Shown here piece after piece: positions 9,940 to 18,735 of a stretch of DNA of 64,000 bases. Source of the DNA: Streptomyces rhizoryzae (GTDB lineage: Bacteria; Actinomycetota; Actinomycetes; Streptomycetales; Streptomycetaceae); contig NZ_JALMUV010000008.1 of NCBI RefSeq assembly GCF_023155275.1, positions 1 through 64,000 of the forward strand, read 5' to 3'. A program made the position numbers and the translations under genes. The notes under the pieces were generated by a model. The model did no database searches. It was not told the DNA's origin and was given only the letters and a program-made list of their open reading frames with translations. Every line of letters begins with the position of its first letter. Position 1 is the stretch's first letter.

Positions 9940-10914
9940 ATGGCCACGCCCCGACGCCATACCGCACCGCCCCCCGCACCCCCGGCGGCCGAGGCCCCCG
10001 GCCGGCTCCGCCCCGACCGCCGCCGCGTCCCCGCCCCGCCCGCTCCCCCGCCCCCGCTCCTCGCCCCGGCCGACGCCCACCGCACCGCGCTCGCCCACGC
10101 CCTGCGCGCCGCCGAGCACGGCTTCCCCGTCATCCCCCTGACCCGCGGCAAGCTCCCGGCCCTGCCCTCCCCGCACCACGGCGCCGCACCGCCCTGCCGC
10201 GGCGCCTGCGGCCGGCTCGGGCACGGCGTCCACGACGCCGCCACCGACCCGTTCACCGTCCGCCGGATGTTCGCCGCCGCGCCCTGGGCCACCGGCTACG
10301 GCATCGCCTGCGGCCGCGCCCCGCACCACCTCATCGGCCTCGACCTGGACGCCAAGCACGGCGCCGACGGCCGCACCGCGTTCCGCCTCCTCGCCGCGGC
10401 GCACGGCGTCCCGGTCCCGGCGACCGTCACCGTCCTGACCCCCAGCGGCGGCCGCCACCTGTGGTTCACCGGCCCGCCCGCACCGCCCGTCCCGAACTCC
10501 GCCGGGCGGCTCGCCCCCGGCATCGACGTCCGCGGCGCGGGCGGCTATCTGGTCGGCCCCGGCTCGCTGACCGCGCACGGCCGGTACGTCCTCGCCCCGG
10601 ACACCCCGCGCCGCCCCGCCCCGGTCCCGCCCGCGCTGCTGGCGCTCCTGGTGCCGCCGCTCGGCACCCCGCCGCCCCGGCCCCCCGCCGCAGGCCCGCA
10701 CCCCGGCTCCCGGCAGTCCGCCGCCGCCCTGGTCCGCTTCGTCCGCGCCTCCCCCCGGGGCCAGCGCAACGCCCGCCTCTTCTGGGCCGCATGCCGCGCG
10801 TACGAGTCCGGGCTCGGCGCGGAGCTCGCCGAGCGGCTGGCGGCGGCCGCCCGCCACACCGGCCTCCCGGAGGCCGAGACCCGCGCCACGCTCGCCTCGG
10901 CGGCCCGCCGCTGA
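9940..10914 (+). CDS. Bifunctional DNA primase/polymerase (PrimPol, AEP family)
   Basis: The 324-residue protein opens with a Pro/Arg-rich tail of about 45 residues and then has an archaeo-eukaryotic primase domain. Metal-binding DxD lies in HLIGLDLDAKH and the nucleotide-binding motif in TPSGGRHLWFT. PGIDVRGAGGYLVGPGS is the conserved third block. The C-terminal helical part (about 245-320) resembles the primase C-terminal segment. There is no helicase domain, so this is a stand-alone enzyme, most likely for repair or lesion-tolerant synthesis. A LexA-like box sits directly upstream. The catalytic residues are intact, unlike in the paralogue at 19.3-20.0 kb. Confidence 0.85.
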   Translation: MATPRRHTAPPPAPPAAEAPGRLRPDRRRVPAPPAPPPPLLAPADAHRTALAHALRAAEHGFPVIPLTRGKLPALPSPHHGAAPPCRGACGRLGHGVHDAATDPFTVRRMFAAAPWATGYGIACGRAPHHLIGLDLDAKHGADGRTAFRLLAAAHGVPVPATVTVLTPSGGRHLWFTGPPAPPVPNSAGRLAPGIDVRGAGGYLVGPGSLTAHGRYVLAPDTPRRPAPVPPALLALLVPPLGTPPPRPPAAGPHPGSRQSAAALVRFVRASPRGQRNARLFWAACRAYESGLGAELAERLAAAARHTGLPEAETRATLASAARR

Positions 10915-10947
10915 CCACCGGCGGGCCGCCGCACCGGCACCGCCCCG

Positions 10948-11712
10948 TTACGCCGCCGGCTTCCGCGCCTCGATCAGAAAGCGGGTGGTGTGCGCCACGA
11001 AAGCCCCGTCCCGCCGGATGACGCCGTCCAACTCCCGCAATTTCTCGCGGTATTGCCCGACGGTGAAACCCGGCACCATCCACACCACCTTGCGCAGGAA
11101 ATAGACCACCGCCCCGATATCGAAGAACGCGGTGCGCAGCTTCTCGAAGCGCAGATCGGCGACCTCCAGCCCGGCCGCCTCCGCGGCCCGCCGCGCGTCC
11201 TCGGGGTGCCGGGCCCGCCGGACCTCCTCCGGCTGCGGCCCCAGGAAGAACTCCACCAGCTCGAACACGCTGGCCGGCCCGACCTGCTGGGAGAAGTACG
11301 TACCGCCCGGCCGCAGCACCCGCGCGATCTCCGCCCACCACACCGTCACCGGATGGCGGCTGGTGACCAGGTCGAACGCGCCGTCCGCGAACGGCAGCGG
11401 GGGTTCGTCCTCGTCCGCCACCACCACCGCGCCCAACGGGTGCAGCAGTGCGGTGGCCTTGGCGACGTTCGGCGGCCAGGACTCCGTGGCGACCATGACC
11501 GGCGGGAACGCCCCCGCGCCGGCCAGCACCTCACCGCCCCCGGTCTGGATGTCCAGCGCCGCCGACGCCCGCGCCAGCCGCTCGCCCATCAGCCGCTGAT
11601 ATCCCCAGGAAGGCCGCTGCTCGGTCGCCCGCCCCTCCAGCCAGGAGAAATCCCAGCCCGCCACGGAAACCTCGTCGGCCTCCGCCACCAATTCCTCGAA
11701 AGAACGCTCCAT
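10948..11712 (-). CDS. SAM-dependent class I methyltransferase
   Basis: A 254-residue protein with a Rossmann methyltransferase core. Motif I is LDIQTGGGEVLAG, an acidic loop follows, then FADGAFDLVTSRHPVTVWW and the post-motif ARVLRPGGTYFSQQVG. The layout resembles UbiE/COQ5-type small-molecule methyltransferases, but substrate cannot be deduced. It is convergent with the PrimPol gene (33 bases apart) and follows the EamA exporter on the same strand after 46 bases, so shared transcription is possible. Confidence 0.82.
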   Translation of the reverse strand: MERSFEELVAEADEVSVAGWDFSWLEGRATEQRPSWGYQRLMGERLARASAALDIQTGGGEVLAGAGAFPPVMVATESWPPNVAKATALLHPLGAVVVADEDEPPLPFADGAFDLVTSRHPVTVWWAEIARVLRPGGTYFSQQVGPASVFELVEFFLGPQPEEVRRARHPEDARRAAEAAGLEVADLRFEKLRTAFFDIGAVVYFLRKVVWMVPGFTVGQYREKLRELDGVIRRDGAFVAHTTRFLIEARKPAA

Positions 11713-11758
11713 ACCCCCACCCTCACCGCGGCCCGCCCCCCACGCCAGCCATTTCCCC

Positions 11759-12712
11759 TCAGCCCCCGCACACCCCGGCCCGCGCCTCGCCCTTCGCCTT
11801 CTCCCCCGCGCTCCTCCCGCCGCGCCCGCGGAACCGGGCCGCCGGCCGTCCGGCGCCCGCCGAGGGCCGCCCGAGCACCACCCCGCCCAGCACCAGCAGC
11901 AGCCCGCACCCCTCCCGCATGCCGAGCGCCTCCCCGGACAGCGCCGTCCCCAGCACCACCCCGGTCACCGGGTTGAGCAGCCCGACCAGCCCCACCGTCG
12001 CCGCCGGCAGCCGCCGCAGCCCCGCGAACCAGGCGGCGAACGCCACCGCCGTCGCCACCACCGCCACGTACCCGAACCCCAGCACCGCCCGCCCGTCCAG
12101 CACCGGCGGCGCGCCCTCCACCGCGACCGCGCACGGCACCAGCAGCAGCCCGCCGGCCGTCAACTGCCAGGCGGTGGCGGACAGCACGTCCACCCCGCCG
12201 CCCGGGCGCCCGCCCCCGCCGCTCCACCGCTTGGCCAGCACATAGCCGAACGAGGACATCGCCATCGCACCGGCGGAGGCCAGCACCCCGATCCCGTCCA
12301 CCGCCACCGACGCGGTCAGCAGCATCAGCCCGACCCCGGCGGCGCCCACCGCCGCCCCGGCCAGATGCGCCACGCGCGGCCGCTCCCCCACCAGCGCCCA
12401 CGCGAACACCGCCATGACCAGCGGCGACAGCGCCATCACCACCGACGCCAGACTCGTCGGCAGCCGCTGCGCCGCCACGTAGACCAGCGCGAAGAAGCCG
12501 CCCATGTTGAGCACGCCGAGGACCACCGACCGCCACCACCACACCCCGCGCGGCAGCTTCCGGCACACCGCCAGCAGCAGCACCCCGGCGGGCAGCGCCC
12601 GGATCGCCGCCCCGTAGAGCGGATGGCCCTCCGGCAGGAACGCGCGCGTCACGAAGTAGTTGGTCCCCCACGCCACCGGCGCCACGGCCGTCACCAGTAC
12701 CCACCGCCACAT
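11759..12712 (-). CDS. EamA/DMT-family exporter
   Basis: About 317 residues with ten hydrophobic segments in two EamA repeats, opening VAPVAWGTNYFVTRAFLPEG, typical of drug/metabolite transporters of the inner membrane. The C-terminus is a short Arg/Gly/Ala tail. The start is uncertain: ATG at 12712 lies inside a palindrome, ATG at 12721 is possible, and TTG at 12730 has a GGAAGG five bases before it. It is divergent from a MarR regulator with two palindromes in the 50-base gap, the usual arrangement for a repressor-controlled efflux pump. Substrate unknown. Confidence 0.85.
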   Translation of the reverse strand: MWRWVLVTAVAPVAWGTNYFVTRAFLPEGHPLYGAAIRALPAGVLLLAVCRKLPRGVWWWRSVVLGVLNMGGFFALVYVAAQRLPTSLASVVMALSPLVMAVFAWALVGERPRVAHLAGAAVGAAGVGLMLLTASVAVDGIGVLASAGAMAMSSFGYVLAKRWSGGGGRPGGGVDVLSATAWQLTAGGLLLVPCAVAVEGAPPVLDGRAVLGFGYVAVVATAVAFAAWFAGLRRLPAATVGLVGLLNPVTGVVLGTALSGEALGMREGCGLLLVLGGVVLGRPSAGAGRPAARFRGRGGRSAGEKAKGEARAGVCGG

Positions 12713-12751
12713 ACCTTCCATGGAAACCAAAATACCTTCCCGGGAAGCTAT
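12711..12751. promoter_or_regulatory. Two palindromic operators between eamA and marR
   Basis: TTCCATGGAA (12716-12725) and CTTCCCGGGAAG (12736-12747, extended to 12732-12751 by matching ATA/TAT flanks) each follow the same half-site ATACCTTCC, which recurs exactly 21 bases apart. Two turns of helix between sites suits two MarR dimers on one face. The first site covers the EamA start region and the second lies just upstream of the MarR ATG, so both genes would be repressed. Confidence 0.65.
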
Positions 12752-12762
12752 ACGCTCTCCCC

Positions 12763-13296
12763 ATGACCCCGAACCCGCCCGAAGCGCCCCGCACCCCCGA
12801 CCGCGTCGCCCGCATCCAGGCGGCCTGGGCCCGCGAGCGCCCCGACCTCGACGTCACCCCGCTGGCCGTCATCGGCCGCCTGCACCGCGTCGGCGCGCTC
12901 CTCACCGACCGCCTCTGCGTCGTCTACCGCCGATACGGCCTGAGCGAGGGCGAGTTCGACGTGCTGGCCGCCCTGCGCCGGGCCGGCGAGCCCTACGAGC
13001 GGGCCCCCGGCGAACTCGCCGCGCACACCATGGTCACCACCGGCGCCATGACCAAGCGGATCGACCGGCTCGAACGCGACGGCCTGGTCACCCGCCGCCG
13101 CTCGGCCACCGACGGGCGCGGCCGGGTCGTCGCCCTGACCGAGGCCGGCCGCGCGCTCATCGACCGCGCCTTCACCGACCACATGCGCAACGAGCGCACC
13201 CTCCTCGACGCCCTCACCCCCGACCAGGCCGCCCAGATGGAAACCCTCCTCACCGCCTGGCTCGCCCACCTCGAACCCCCGCACCCCGCCCCCTGA
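12763..13296 (+). CDS. MarR-family transcriptional regulator
   Basis: A 177-residue winged-helix protein. The recognition helix region is TMVTTGAMTKRIDRLERDGL and the wing is VTRRRSATDGRGRVVALTEAG, both standard MarR features. Flanking helices form the dimer interface. The ATG at 12763 lies eleven bases after a palindrome that it probably binds, giving autorepression together with control of the divergent EamA exporter. The ligand cannot be predicted. Confidence 0.9.
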   Translation: MTPNPPEAPRTPDRVARIQAAWARERPDLDVTPLAVIGRLHRVGALLTDRLCVVYRRYGLSEGEFDVLAALRRAGEPYERAPGELAAHTMVTTGAMTKRIDRLERDGLVTRRRSATDGRGRVVALTEAGRALIDRAFTDHMRNERTLLDALTPDQAAQMETLLTAWLAHLEPPHPAP

Positions 13297-13391
13297 CCCG
13301 CCCTCCCCCACCCGAGTGAATCCCCCCACACCACCCACACCTCCCATACCACCCTCCCCAGAATCGAACGGGTGAGCGGTATCCTTCGGTC

Positions 13392-13766
13392 GTGGCTGAC
13401 AAGCAGAAGACCTACGACTTCCCCCAGGACCTGCGGGAAGCGCAGCTGGAGCTGCACCGGGTCCGGTCCGCCCTCGCGGCCCTCTACCAGCGCCTCCCGT
13501 GGTCGGTCGAACCGCAGCCCGGCTGGACCCACACCAAGGAGAACGGTCACTTCCACGAGACCGAGCGCCCCGACTCCCCCGGCTGGACCGACGAGGAGAA
13601 GGCCGAGGTCGCCGCCCTCCGCGCCCGCCAACTCGACCTCGGCGCCCGCGTCGTCACCCACCCGTTCTGGTCCACCTGCGACGACGCCCCCACCGCCCGC
13701 TCCGCCCTCAAACACCTCCACGACACCCCCGACGACACGGCAGAACGCGAGGCGTTGGGCGAATAG
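13392..13766 (+). CDS. Conserved small hydrophilic protein of unknown function
   Basis: A 124-residue acidic protein starting at GTG (MADKQKTYDFPQDLREAQLE). It is predicted mostly helical, with a coiled-coil-like first half and several Trp residues (LPWSVEPQPGWTHTKENGH, GWTDEEKAEVAALRARQ). There is no signal peptide, membrane segment or known motif. Codon use is fully Streptomyces-like, so it is very probably real. I do not recognise a family. Confidence 0.75.
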   Translation: MADKQKTYDFPQDLREAQLELHRVRSALAALYQRLPWSVEPQPGWTHTKENGHFHETERPDSPGWTDEEKAEVAALRARQLDLGARVVTHPFWSTCDDAPTARSALKHLHDTPDDTAEREALGE

Positions 13767-13844
13767 CGAGCCGACCGCCCCCGCCGGCGGGCAGGACTGC
13801 ATCCCCCTCAGCCGCCCCCGGCCACCCGGCCCGCAGGAACACCA

Positions 13845-13881
13845 AAGGCCCCCGACCGGTACCTCCCCGGTCAGGGGCCTT
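13845..13881 (-). terminator. Hairpin terminator after tRNA-Ser
   Basis: A 15-base stem (AAGGCCCCCGACCGG pairing with CCGGTCAGGGGCCTT, one wobble) with a 7-base loop. It starts eight bases beyond the tRNA 3' end on the minus strand and is followed by TTTGG. It also lies 78 bases past the stop of the plus-strand small gene, so it may terminate both. Confidence 0.7.
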
Positions 13882-13888
13882 CTGGGAG

Positions 13889-13975
13889 CGGAGGCTGTGG
13901 GATTTGAACCCACGGTGGCGTTGCCGCCACGTCAGTTTTCAAGACTGATCCCTTAGGCCGCTCGGGCAAGCCTCC
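13889..13975 (-). tRNA. tRNA-Ser (anticodon UGA)
   Basis: The minus strand reads GGAGGCT at the 5' end and AGCCTCC-G at the 3' end, a perfect 7-bp acceptor with discriminator G as serine tRNAs require. The anticodon loop CTTGAAA gives UGA. A long variable arm (GTGGCGGCAACGCCAC) marks a class II tRNA, and the T arm has GGGTTCAAATCCC. CCA is not encoded. Length is 87 bases. Confidence 0.97.
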
Positions 13976-14018
13976 CCGCGGCACCGGGGTGCGGTGTCGC
14001 GGGGATCAGACTAGCGCG

Positions 14019-15521
14019 TCACTTGTCGCCCGTGCGCTGTCCCAGGGTGACCTGGGCGGTGTGCTCCTTGCCGCCGCGCTTGAAGGTGAGGGTCACCTGG
14101 TCACCGGGCTTGTGCTGCCAGATCTCGCTGATCAGCGTCGGTCCGCTGTCGATGACCGTGTCGTCGAGCTTGGTGATGGTGTCGCCGGGCTTGAGGCCCG
14201 CCTTGTCGGCCGGGCCGCCCGGGGTGACCGCGTCCGAGCCGTTGTTGCCGGTCTGGGCGATGGTCGCGCCGTCACCCGTCTCCCGCATGCCGACCTGGAC
14301 CCCTATCTGCGGGTAGATCGGCTGGCCGGTCTTGATCAGATCCTGCGCCACCCGCTTGGCCTGGTCGATCGGGATCGCGAAGCCCAGGCCGATGCTGCCG
14401 GACTGCGACTCGCCGCCCATCCCGCCGCCGTTGCCGGCCGACTGGATCGCGGAGTTGATGCCGATGACGTTGCCGCCCGCGTCCAGCAGCGGGCCGCCGG
14501 AGTTGCCCGGGTTTATCGACGCGTCCGTCTGTAGCGCGCTCATGTACGAGGCGCTGCTGCCGCCGCCGTCGCTGGAGGCCACCGGCCGGTCCTTGGCGCT
14601 GATGATGCCGGTGGTGACCGTGCCGGACAGGCCGAAGGGCGCGCCGATCGCGATGGTGGCGTCGCCGACCTGGACGTTGGCGGACTTGCCGAGCGGGAGC
14701 GGGGTGAGCTTGGCGCCCGCGGCGTTCTTCAGCTTGATGACGGCGACGTCGTAGCCCTGGGCGTGCCCGATGACCTCGGCGTCGTACTTCTTGCCGTTGG
14801 AGAACGTCGCGGTGAGCCGGCCGCCATCGGCGGCGCTGGCGACCACGTGGTTGTTGGTGAGGATGTGGCCCTGGGTGTCGTAGACGAAGCCGGTGCCGGT
14901 GCCGCCGTCGCCGCTCGCGCCCTGCGCCTCGATCGTGACGACGCTGGGCAGCGCCCGCTGCGCTATCCCGGAGACCGAGGTGGGCTTGCGGTTGAGCGCC
15001 CCGGGGTCGCCGGGGGCGGAGACCGTGGTGGAGGCGTTGTCGTTGCGGCCCGCGGCCCAATAGCCGATCCCGCCGCCGACACCGCCCGCGACCAGCGCGG
15101 CGACCAGCACCGCGGCGATCAGCCCGCCGCCGCGCCGGGGCGGGGCCGGGTGCGGACCGGGCGCGGCCCAGGGGTCACCGCCGCCGGCCGGGGGAGCGCC
15201 CCAGCCGCCGGCCGGACCGTGCCCCGCCGCCGCGAACGGGGCGGCCGGCGGGGACGGCGGGAGCTCGCCGTGCGGGGCCTGCGGGGCGGGCGGGGCCGGG
15301 GGCAGCTGCTGGGTGTGCTCCGGGCCGGCCGGCGTCTCGGGGCGGGCGGCGCCCGGCTCACCGGCGCGCGGCGCGTAGTCCGGCGGCGGGGGCGCGGCCG
15401 GGGCGGGCGGGGTGTGCTGAGTGCGGTCGCCGGAGGCGGGCGCGGGGGCGCTGTCCGGCTGCGGTCCGGTCGGCGGCTCGGCCTCCGACGGAACGCCGGG
15501 TCCCTCGTTCTCGGTGCTCAC
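14019..15521 (-). CDS. HtrA/DegP-type membrane-anchored serine protease with PDZ domain
   Basis: A 500-residue protein. A Pro/Ala-rich cytoplasmic N-terminus (about 1-165) precedes one membrane helix (LIAAVLVAALVAGGVGG, about 170-195). A trypsin-like domain follows, with His in ILTNNHVVA, Asp in GYDVAVIKLK and Ser in SINPGNSGGPLLD, then a C-terminal PDZ domain (GPADKAGLKPGDTITKLDD). It should act outside the membrane on damaged or signalling proteins. The GTG at 15521 is supported by GAGGAGAG upstream. Three copies of a CATCCGGGAT-like element (GTATTCCAGCATCCGGGATC and similar) lie in the leader around 15580-15625. Confidence 0.92.
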   Translation of the reverse strand: MSTENEGPGVPSEAEPPTGPQPDSAPAPASGDRTQHTPPAPAAPPPPDYAPRAGEPGAARPETPAGPEHTQQLPPAPPAPQAPHGELPPSPPAAPFAAAGHGPAGGWGAPPAGGGDPWAAPGPHPAPPRRGGGLIAAVLVAALVAGGVGGGIGYWAAGRNDNASTTVSAPGDPGALNRKPTSVSGIAQRALPSVVTIEAQGASGDGGTGTGFVYDTQGHILTNNHVVASAADGGRLTATFSNGKKYDAEVIGHAQGYDVAVIKLKNAAGAKLTPLPLGKSANVQVGDATIAIGAPFGLSGTVTTGIISAKDRPVASSDGGGSSASYMSALQTDASINPGNSGGPLLDAGGNVIGINSAIQSAGNGGGMGGESQSGSIGLGFAIPIDQAKRVAQDLIKTGQPIYPQIGVQVGMRETGDGATIAQTGNNGSDAVTPGGPADKAGLKPGDTITKLDDTVIDSGPTLISEIWQHKPGDQVTLTFKRGGKEHTAQVTLGQRTGDK

Positions 15522-15907
15522 AGCTCTCTCCTCAGTCAGCTCGCGTCGCGGCGGTGCCGGCCCGGAGACCGGACTCCCGGTATTCCAGCATCCGGGATCC
15601 CGCGGTACTCCAGCATCCGCGATGCCGCCGCTCCGGGCGAGTCCCGGCACGGCCCGGGGTGCGTCCCGTCCCGGTCGGCCGCCGCCCGCGCGCCGGGAGC
15701 CGGCCCCGGGCGCCCTCCGGACGATCACCGCTCAGCCTTCCCCAGCTTTCCCCATGGCCTGTCAGAGCACCGTAAGCCGAACCTGTGACCGGTGGCCCGC
15801 GGTCCGGCCGGCCGGCCGCGGACGCGTCCCGCACCCGGTGCGGGCCGGGGACGGCGGTGCCCGCTTTTCCCCGGCGTGGCGGGGCCGCCGGATGGCACGA
15901 TAACGCG

Positions 15908-16795
15908 GTGAGCTCTCCACGCCCCGCCCAGGAAGGCCGTCCGGACCGTCCCGCCGTCGTGGCCCACCGCGGCGCCTCCGAGGACGCCCCCGAACACACC
16001 CTGGCCGCCTACCGCAAGGCGATCGAGGACGGCGCGGACGCCCTGGAGTGCGACGTCCGGCTGACCGCGGACGGGCACCTGGTCTGCGTCCACGACCGCC
16101 GGGTCAACCGCACCTCCAACGGGCGCGGCGCGGTCTCGGCCCTGGAACTGGCCGACCTCGCCGAGCTGGACTTCGGCTCCTGGAAGGACGTCCTCGCCGG
16201 GCAGGGCGTCCTGGAGGGCGTGGCGCGGGCCACCGGCCGGACCGTGGACGCGGACGAGGAGCCGGACTGGCAGCAGGAGAACGCCGACCGCACCTCCGTC
16301 CTGACCCTGGAGCGGCTGCTGGAGCTGGTCGCGGACGCGGACCGCCGGGTCGAGCTGGCCATCGAGACCAAGCACCCCACGCGCTGGGCCGGCCAGGTGG
16401 AGCAGCGGCTGGTCGAACTCCTCACCCGCTTCGGCCACACCCGGGCGGCCGGCTGCGACGGCCCGCCGCCGGTGCGCGTGATGAGCTTCTCGGCCCGCTC
16501 GCTGCACCGCGTACGGGCCGCCGCGCCGGAGATCCCCGGCGTCTACCTGATGCAGTTCCTCACCCCCCGCCACCGGGACGGCCGGCTGCCGCCCGGCGTG
16601 CGGATCGCGGGCCCGGGGGTACGGATCCTGCGCGCGCACCCGGAGTACGTCGCCAGGGCGCACCGGGCGGGCCACCAGGTCCACGTCTGGACCGTCAACG
16701 ACCCGGCGGACGTGGACATGTGCCGCGAGCTGGGCGTGGACGCCATCATCACGAACCGCCCCAAAGAGGTGCGAACCCAACTCGGCCTCGACTAG
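15908..16795 (+). CDS. Glycerophosphodiester phosphodiesterase (GDPD family)
   Basis: A 295-residue TIM-barrel enzyme. VVAHRGASEDAPEHTLAAY supplies the catalytic HR-G-x4-ENT-like block with the first His. LECDVRLTADGHLVCVHD gives the metal-binding acidic residues and the second His. ELAIETKHP and HVWTVNDPADVDMCRELGVDAIITN are further family blocks. It hydrolyses glycerophosphodiesters to glycerol-3-phosphate and an alcohol. There is no signal peptide, so it is cytoplasmic. The GTG at 15908 fits the alignment; transcription may be nearly leaderless. Confidence 0.92.
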   Translation: MSSPRPAQEGRPDRPAVVAHRGASEDAPEHTLAAYRKAIEDGADALECDVRLTADGHLVCVHDRRVNRTSNGRGAVSALELADLAELDFGSWKDVLAGQGVLEGVARATGRTVDADEEPDWQQENADRTSVLTLERLLELVADADRRVELAIETKHPTRWAGQVEQRLVELLTRFGHTRAAGCDGPPPVRVMSFSARSLHRVRAAAPEIPGVYLMQFLTPRHRDGRLPPGVRIAGPGVRILRAHPEYVARAHRAGHQVHVWTVNDPADVDMCRELGVDAIITNRPKEVRTQLGLD

Positions 16796-16935
16796 AGCCA
16801 CTCACGGGGCGTGCCCCGGCGCATTCGATCCGTACGCATCGGTGTCGAGTGCGTCACTGCGTGCCGATTGGCCGGTTTCCGGTCCAGTCCATTGGGGCAT
16901 CCATCCCGTGGCGTGGGGCAAAGGAGGTCTCGGGG

Positions 16936-17574
16936 GTGGCGTTGGTGGTGGCACAAGAGGTGCCGACGTCGTCGATCATGGCCGTACCCCATGGTCCAGC
17001 GGGTGTCGGCATGGCCAGGCGGCGCATGCGGGAAGAGCTGCTGACAAGTGGAGTTCAGGACACGGTCGTCGATGACGCGGTCCTGGTCCTTTCGGAACTA
17101 CTGAGCAACGCGTGTCGCCACGCGCGGCCGATCCACGGCGACGGCCTGCCGGGGGCCCCCGAGGCGTCCGTGCGGGCGGCCTGGCGCATCGACGGCGAGG
17201 GACGGCTGATCATCGCGGTCACCGACGGCGGCGGCCCGACCCGCCCGGCCCCCGCCACGCCCTCGGTCACCGCCCGCGGCGGCCGCGGTCTGGCGATCAT
17301 CCGCTCGCTCGCCAAGGACTGGGGCGTCCGCGACAGCGCGCCCGGCGAGGTCACGGTCTGGGCCGCACTCTCCCTCCAGGGCGCTTTCGCTACGCGCGTG
17401 GACCTGGCCGCGGACCTCACCGCCGACCTGGTCACCGACCCGCCCGCCGGCCTGCCGCCGGTCCCCCGCAAGCCCCCGCGCGCCACCGCGGTGCGCCGCC
17501 CGCGCGGCGGCCCCGGACGGCCCCGGGGCGCGGCCGGAAGCCTGGCCCTCGCGGAGCTGGGCGAGATGTCCTAG
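16936..17574 (+). CDS. RsbW-like ATP-binding protein (anti-sigma kinase type)
   Basis: A 212-residue protein with a single HATPase domain: VLVLSELLSNACRHARP (N box), VTDGGGPTRP (G1) and GGRGLAIIRSLAKDWGV (G2). This is the minimal serine-kinase form that binds sigma or anti-sigma-antagonist proteins. GTG at 16936 follows a perfect AAGGAGGT at seven bases. The C-terminal 60 residues are Pro/Arg-rich and probably disordered. No sigma or STAS gene is adjacent, so the partner is unknown. It may connect with the PP2C phosphatase 3 kb downstream. Confidence 0.87.
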   Translation: MALVVAQEVPTSSIMAVPHGPAGVGMARRRMREELLTSGVQDTVVDDAVLVLSELLSNACRHARPIHGDGLPGAPEASVRAAWRIDGEGRLIIAVTDGGGPTRPAPATPSVTARGGRGLAIIRSLAKDWGVRDSAPGEVTVWAALSLQGAFATRVDLAADLTADLVTDPPAGLPPVPRKPPRATAVRRPRGGPGRPRGAAGSLALAELGEMS

Positions 17575-17766
17575 CTGGGGGGTGTCCGCAAAGTCCCGCC
17601 TGCCCCCCGGGCGAACGACGCGACTTCACGGCCCCCCAGCTCCTGCGCCCCCGGTGGTGTACGAGCGGCCCGTACGGCGTTGTTGACGGCGCCTCGGGCC
17701 CCGGTCTCCTTTAGGCTCGCGCGGAACGCGTCCGCACCCCAGGAACGACCAGGAGACCCCGCCGCC

Positions 17767-18735
17767 ATGGCCAAGAAGCGCCGTCCCCAGCCCCGGGCCG
17801 CAGCAGTACAGATCAAGGACGGTGAGGTGCCGGTCGTCGGCGCCCGCGAGCCGTGCCCGTGCGGTTCCGGCCGCCGGTACAAGGCATGCCACGGCCGGCA
17901 GGCGGCGCACGCCGCCACCGAGCTGGTGCGGCGCCCCTTCGAGGGGCTGCCCGGCGAGTGCGACTGGGTGGCGCTGCGCGAGCTGGTGCCCGCCGCCACC
18001 GCCCCGCTGACCCTCAAGGACGGCCTGCCCGAGGGCGTTCCGTCGGTGACCCTGGCGACCGTGCTCCCGATGGCCTGGCCCGCGCTGCGTCGGGACAACG
18101 GCGCGGTGCTGCTCGGCCTCCAGAACGACACCTCCTCCGGCGACATCAGCCGGGACCTCGCCGACACCCTCCGGCGCGCGCTGACCACCGAGCCCGGCCA
18201 CCCGGTCGCCGCCGGCCGGGCGCCCGCCGACGGCCCCCGGCTCCAGGACCTGCTGGACCCGGGCGCGCCTTTTGAGCCGACCGTCCACACCGGCTTCGAG
18301 TTCTGGGTGGAGAACGCCGAGAACGCCACCGGCGAGGTCGCCGCCTCCCTGGAGCGGGCCAACGCCGCGGCCATCCCCACCGCCCGCATCCCGGGCCTTA
18401 CGGGGGCGTACTGGTGCGAGGCCCCCGAGAAGAACCACCTGCGGTGGGTCACCCCGCACCCCGAGGAGCAGCTGCTCGACGCGCTCGCCCGGCTGGCCGC
18501 CGCGGGCACCGCCGGACTGGGCGACGGCACCCGCCTGGTCGGCTCGTTCCGGGCCCACGGGCTGGTCGTCCCGGTGTGGGACCTGCCGTCCTCGATGAGC
18601 GCCGACGACGTGGCCGGGCCGGCCGCCGCCTTCGAGGAGCGGCTGGCCAAGGCGCTCGCCTCGGACGCGCCGCTGACCGCCGAGGAGCGCCGGGCCCGGG
18701 GCGGGCTCACCAACCGTCAGGTCACGCTGAGCTGA
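17767..18735 (+). CDS. SEC-C motif protein (DUF5926-like)
   Basis: A 322-residue soluble protein starting MAKKRRPQPRAAAVQIKDGE. Near the N-terminus is a SEC-C zinc motif, EPCPCGSGRRYKACHG, like that at the C-terminus of SecA. The remaining 270 residues form a domain conserved in actinobacteria without known activity. The ATG is preceded by AGGAGAC. A SEC-C motif suggests zinc-dependent contact with SecB-like chaperones or ribosomes, but nothing more specific can be claimed. Confidence 0.85.
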   Translation: MAKKRRPQPRAAAVQIKDGEVPVVGAREPCPCGSGRRYKACHGRQAAHAATELVRRPFEGLPGECDWVALRELVPAATAPLTLKDGLPEGVPSVTLATVLPMAWPALRRDNGAVLLGLQNDTSSGDISRDLADTLRRALTTEPGHPVAAGRAPADGPRLQDLLDPGAPFEPTVHTGFEFWVENAENATGEVAASLERANAAAIPTARIPGLTGAYWCEAPEKNHLRWVTPHPEEQLLDALARLAAAGTAGLGDGTRLVGSFRAHGLVVPVWDLPSSMSADDVAGPAAAFEERLAKALASDAPLTAEERRARGGLTNRQVTLS

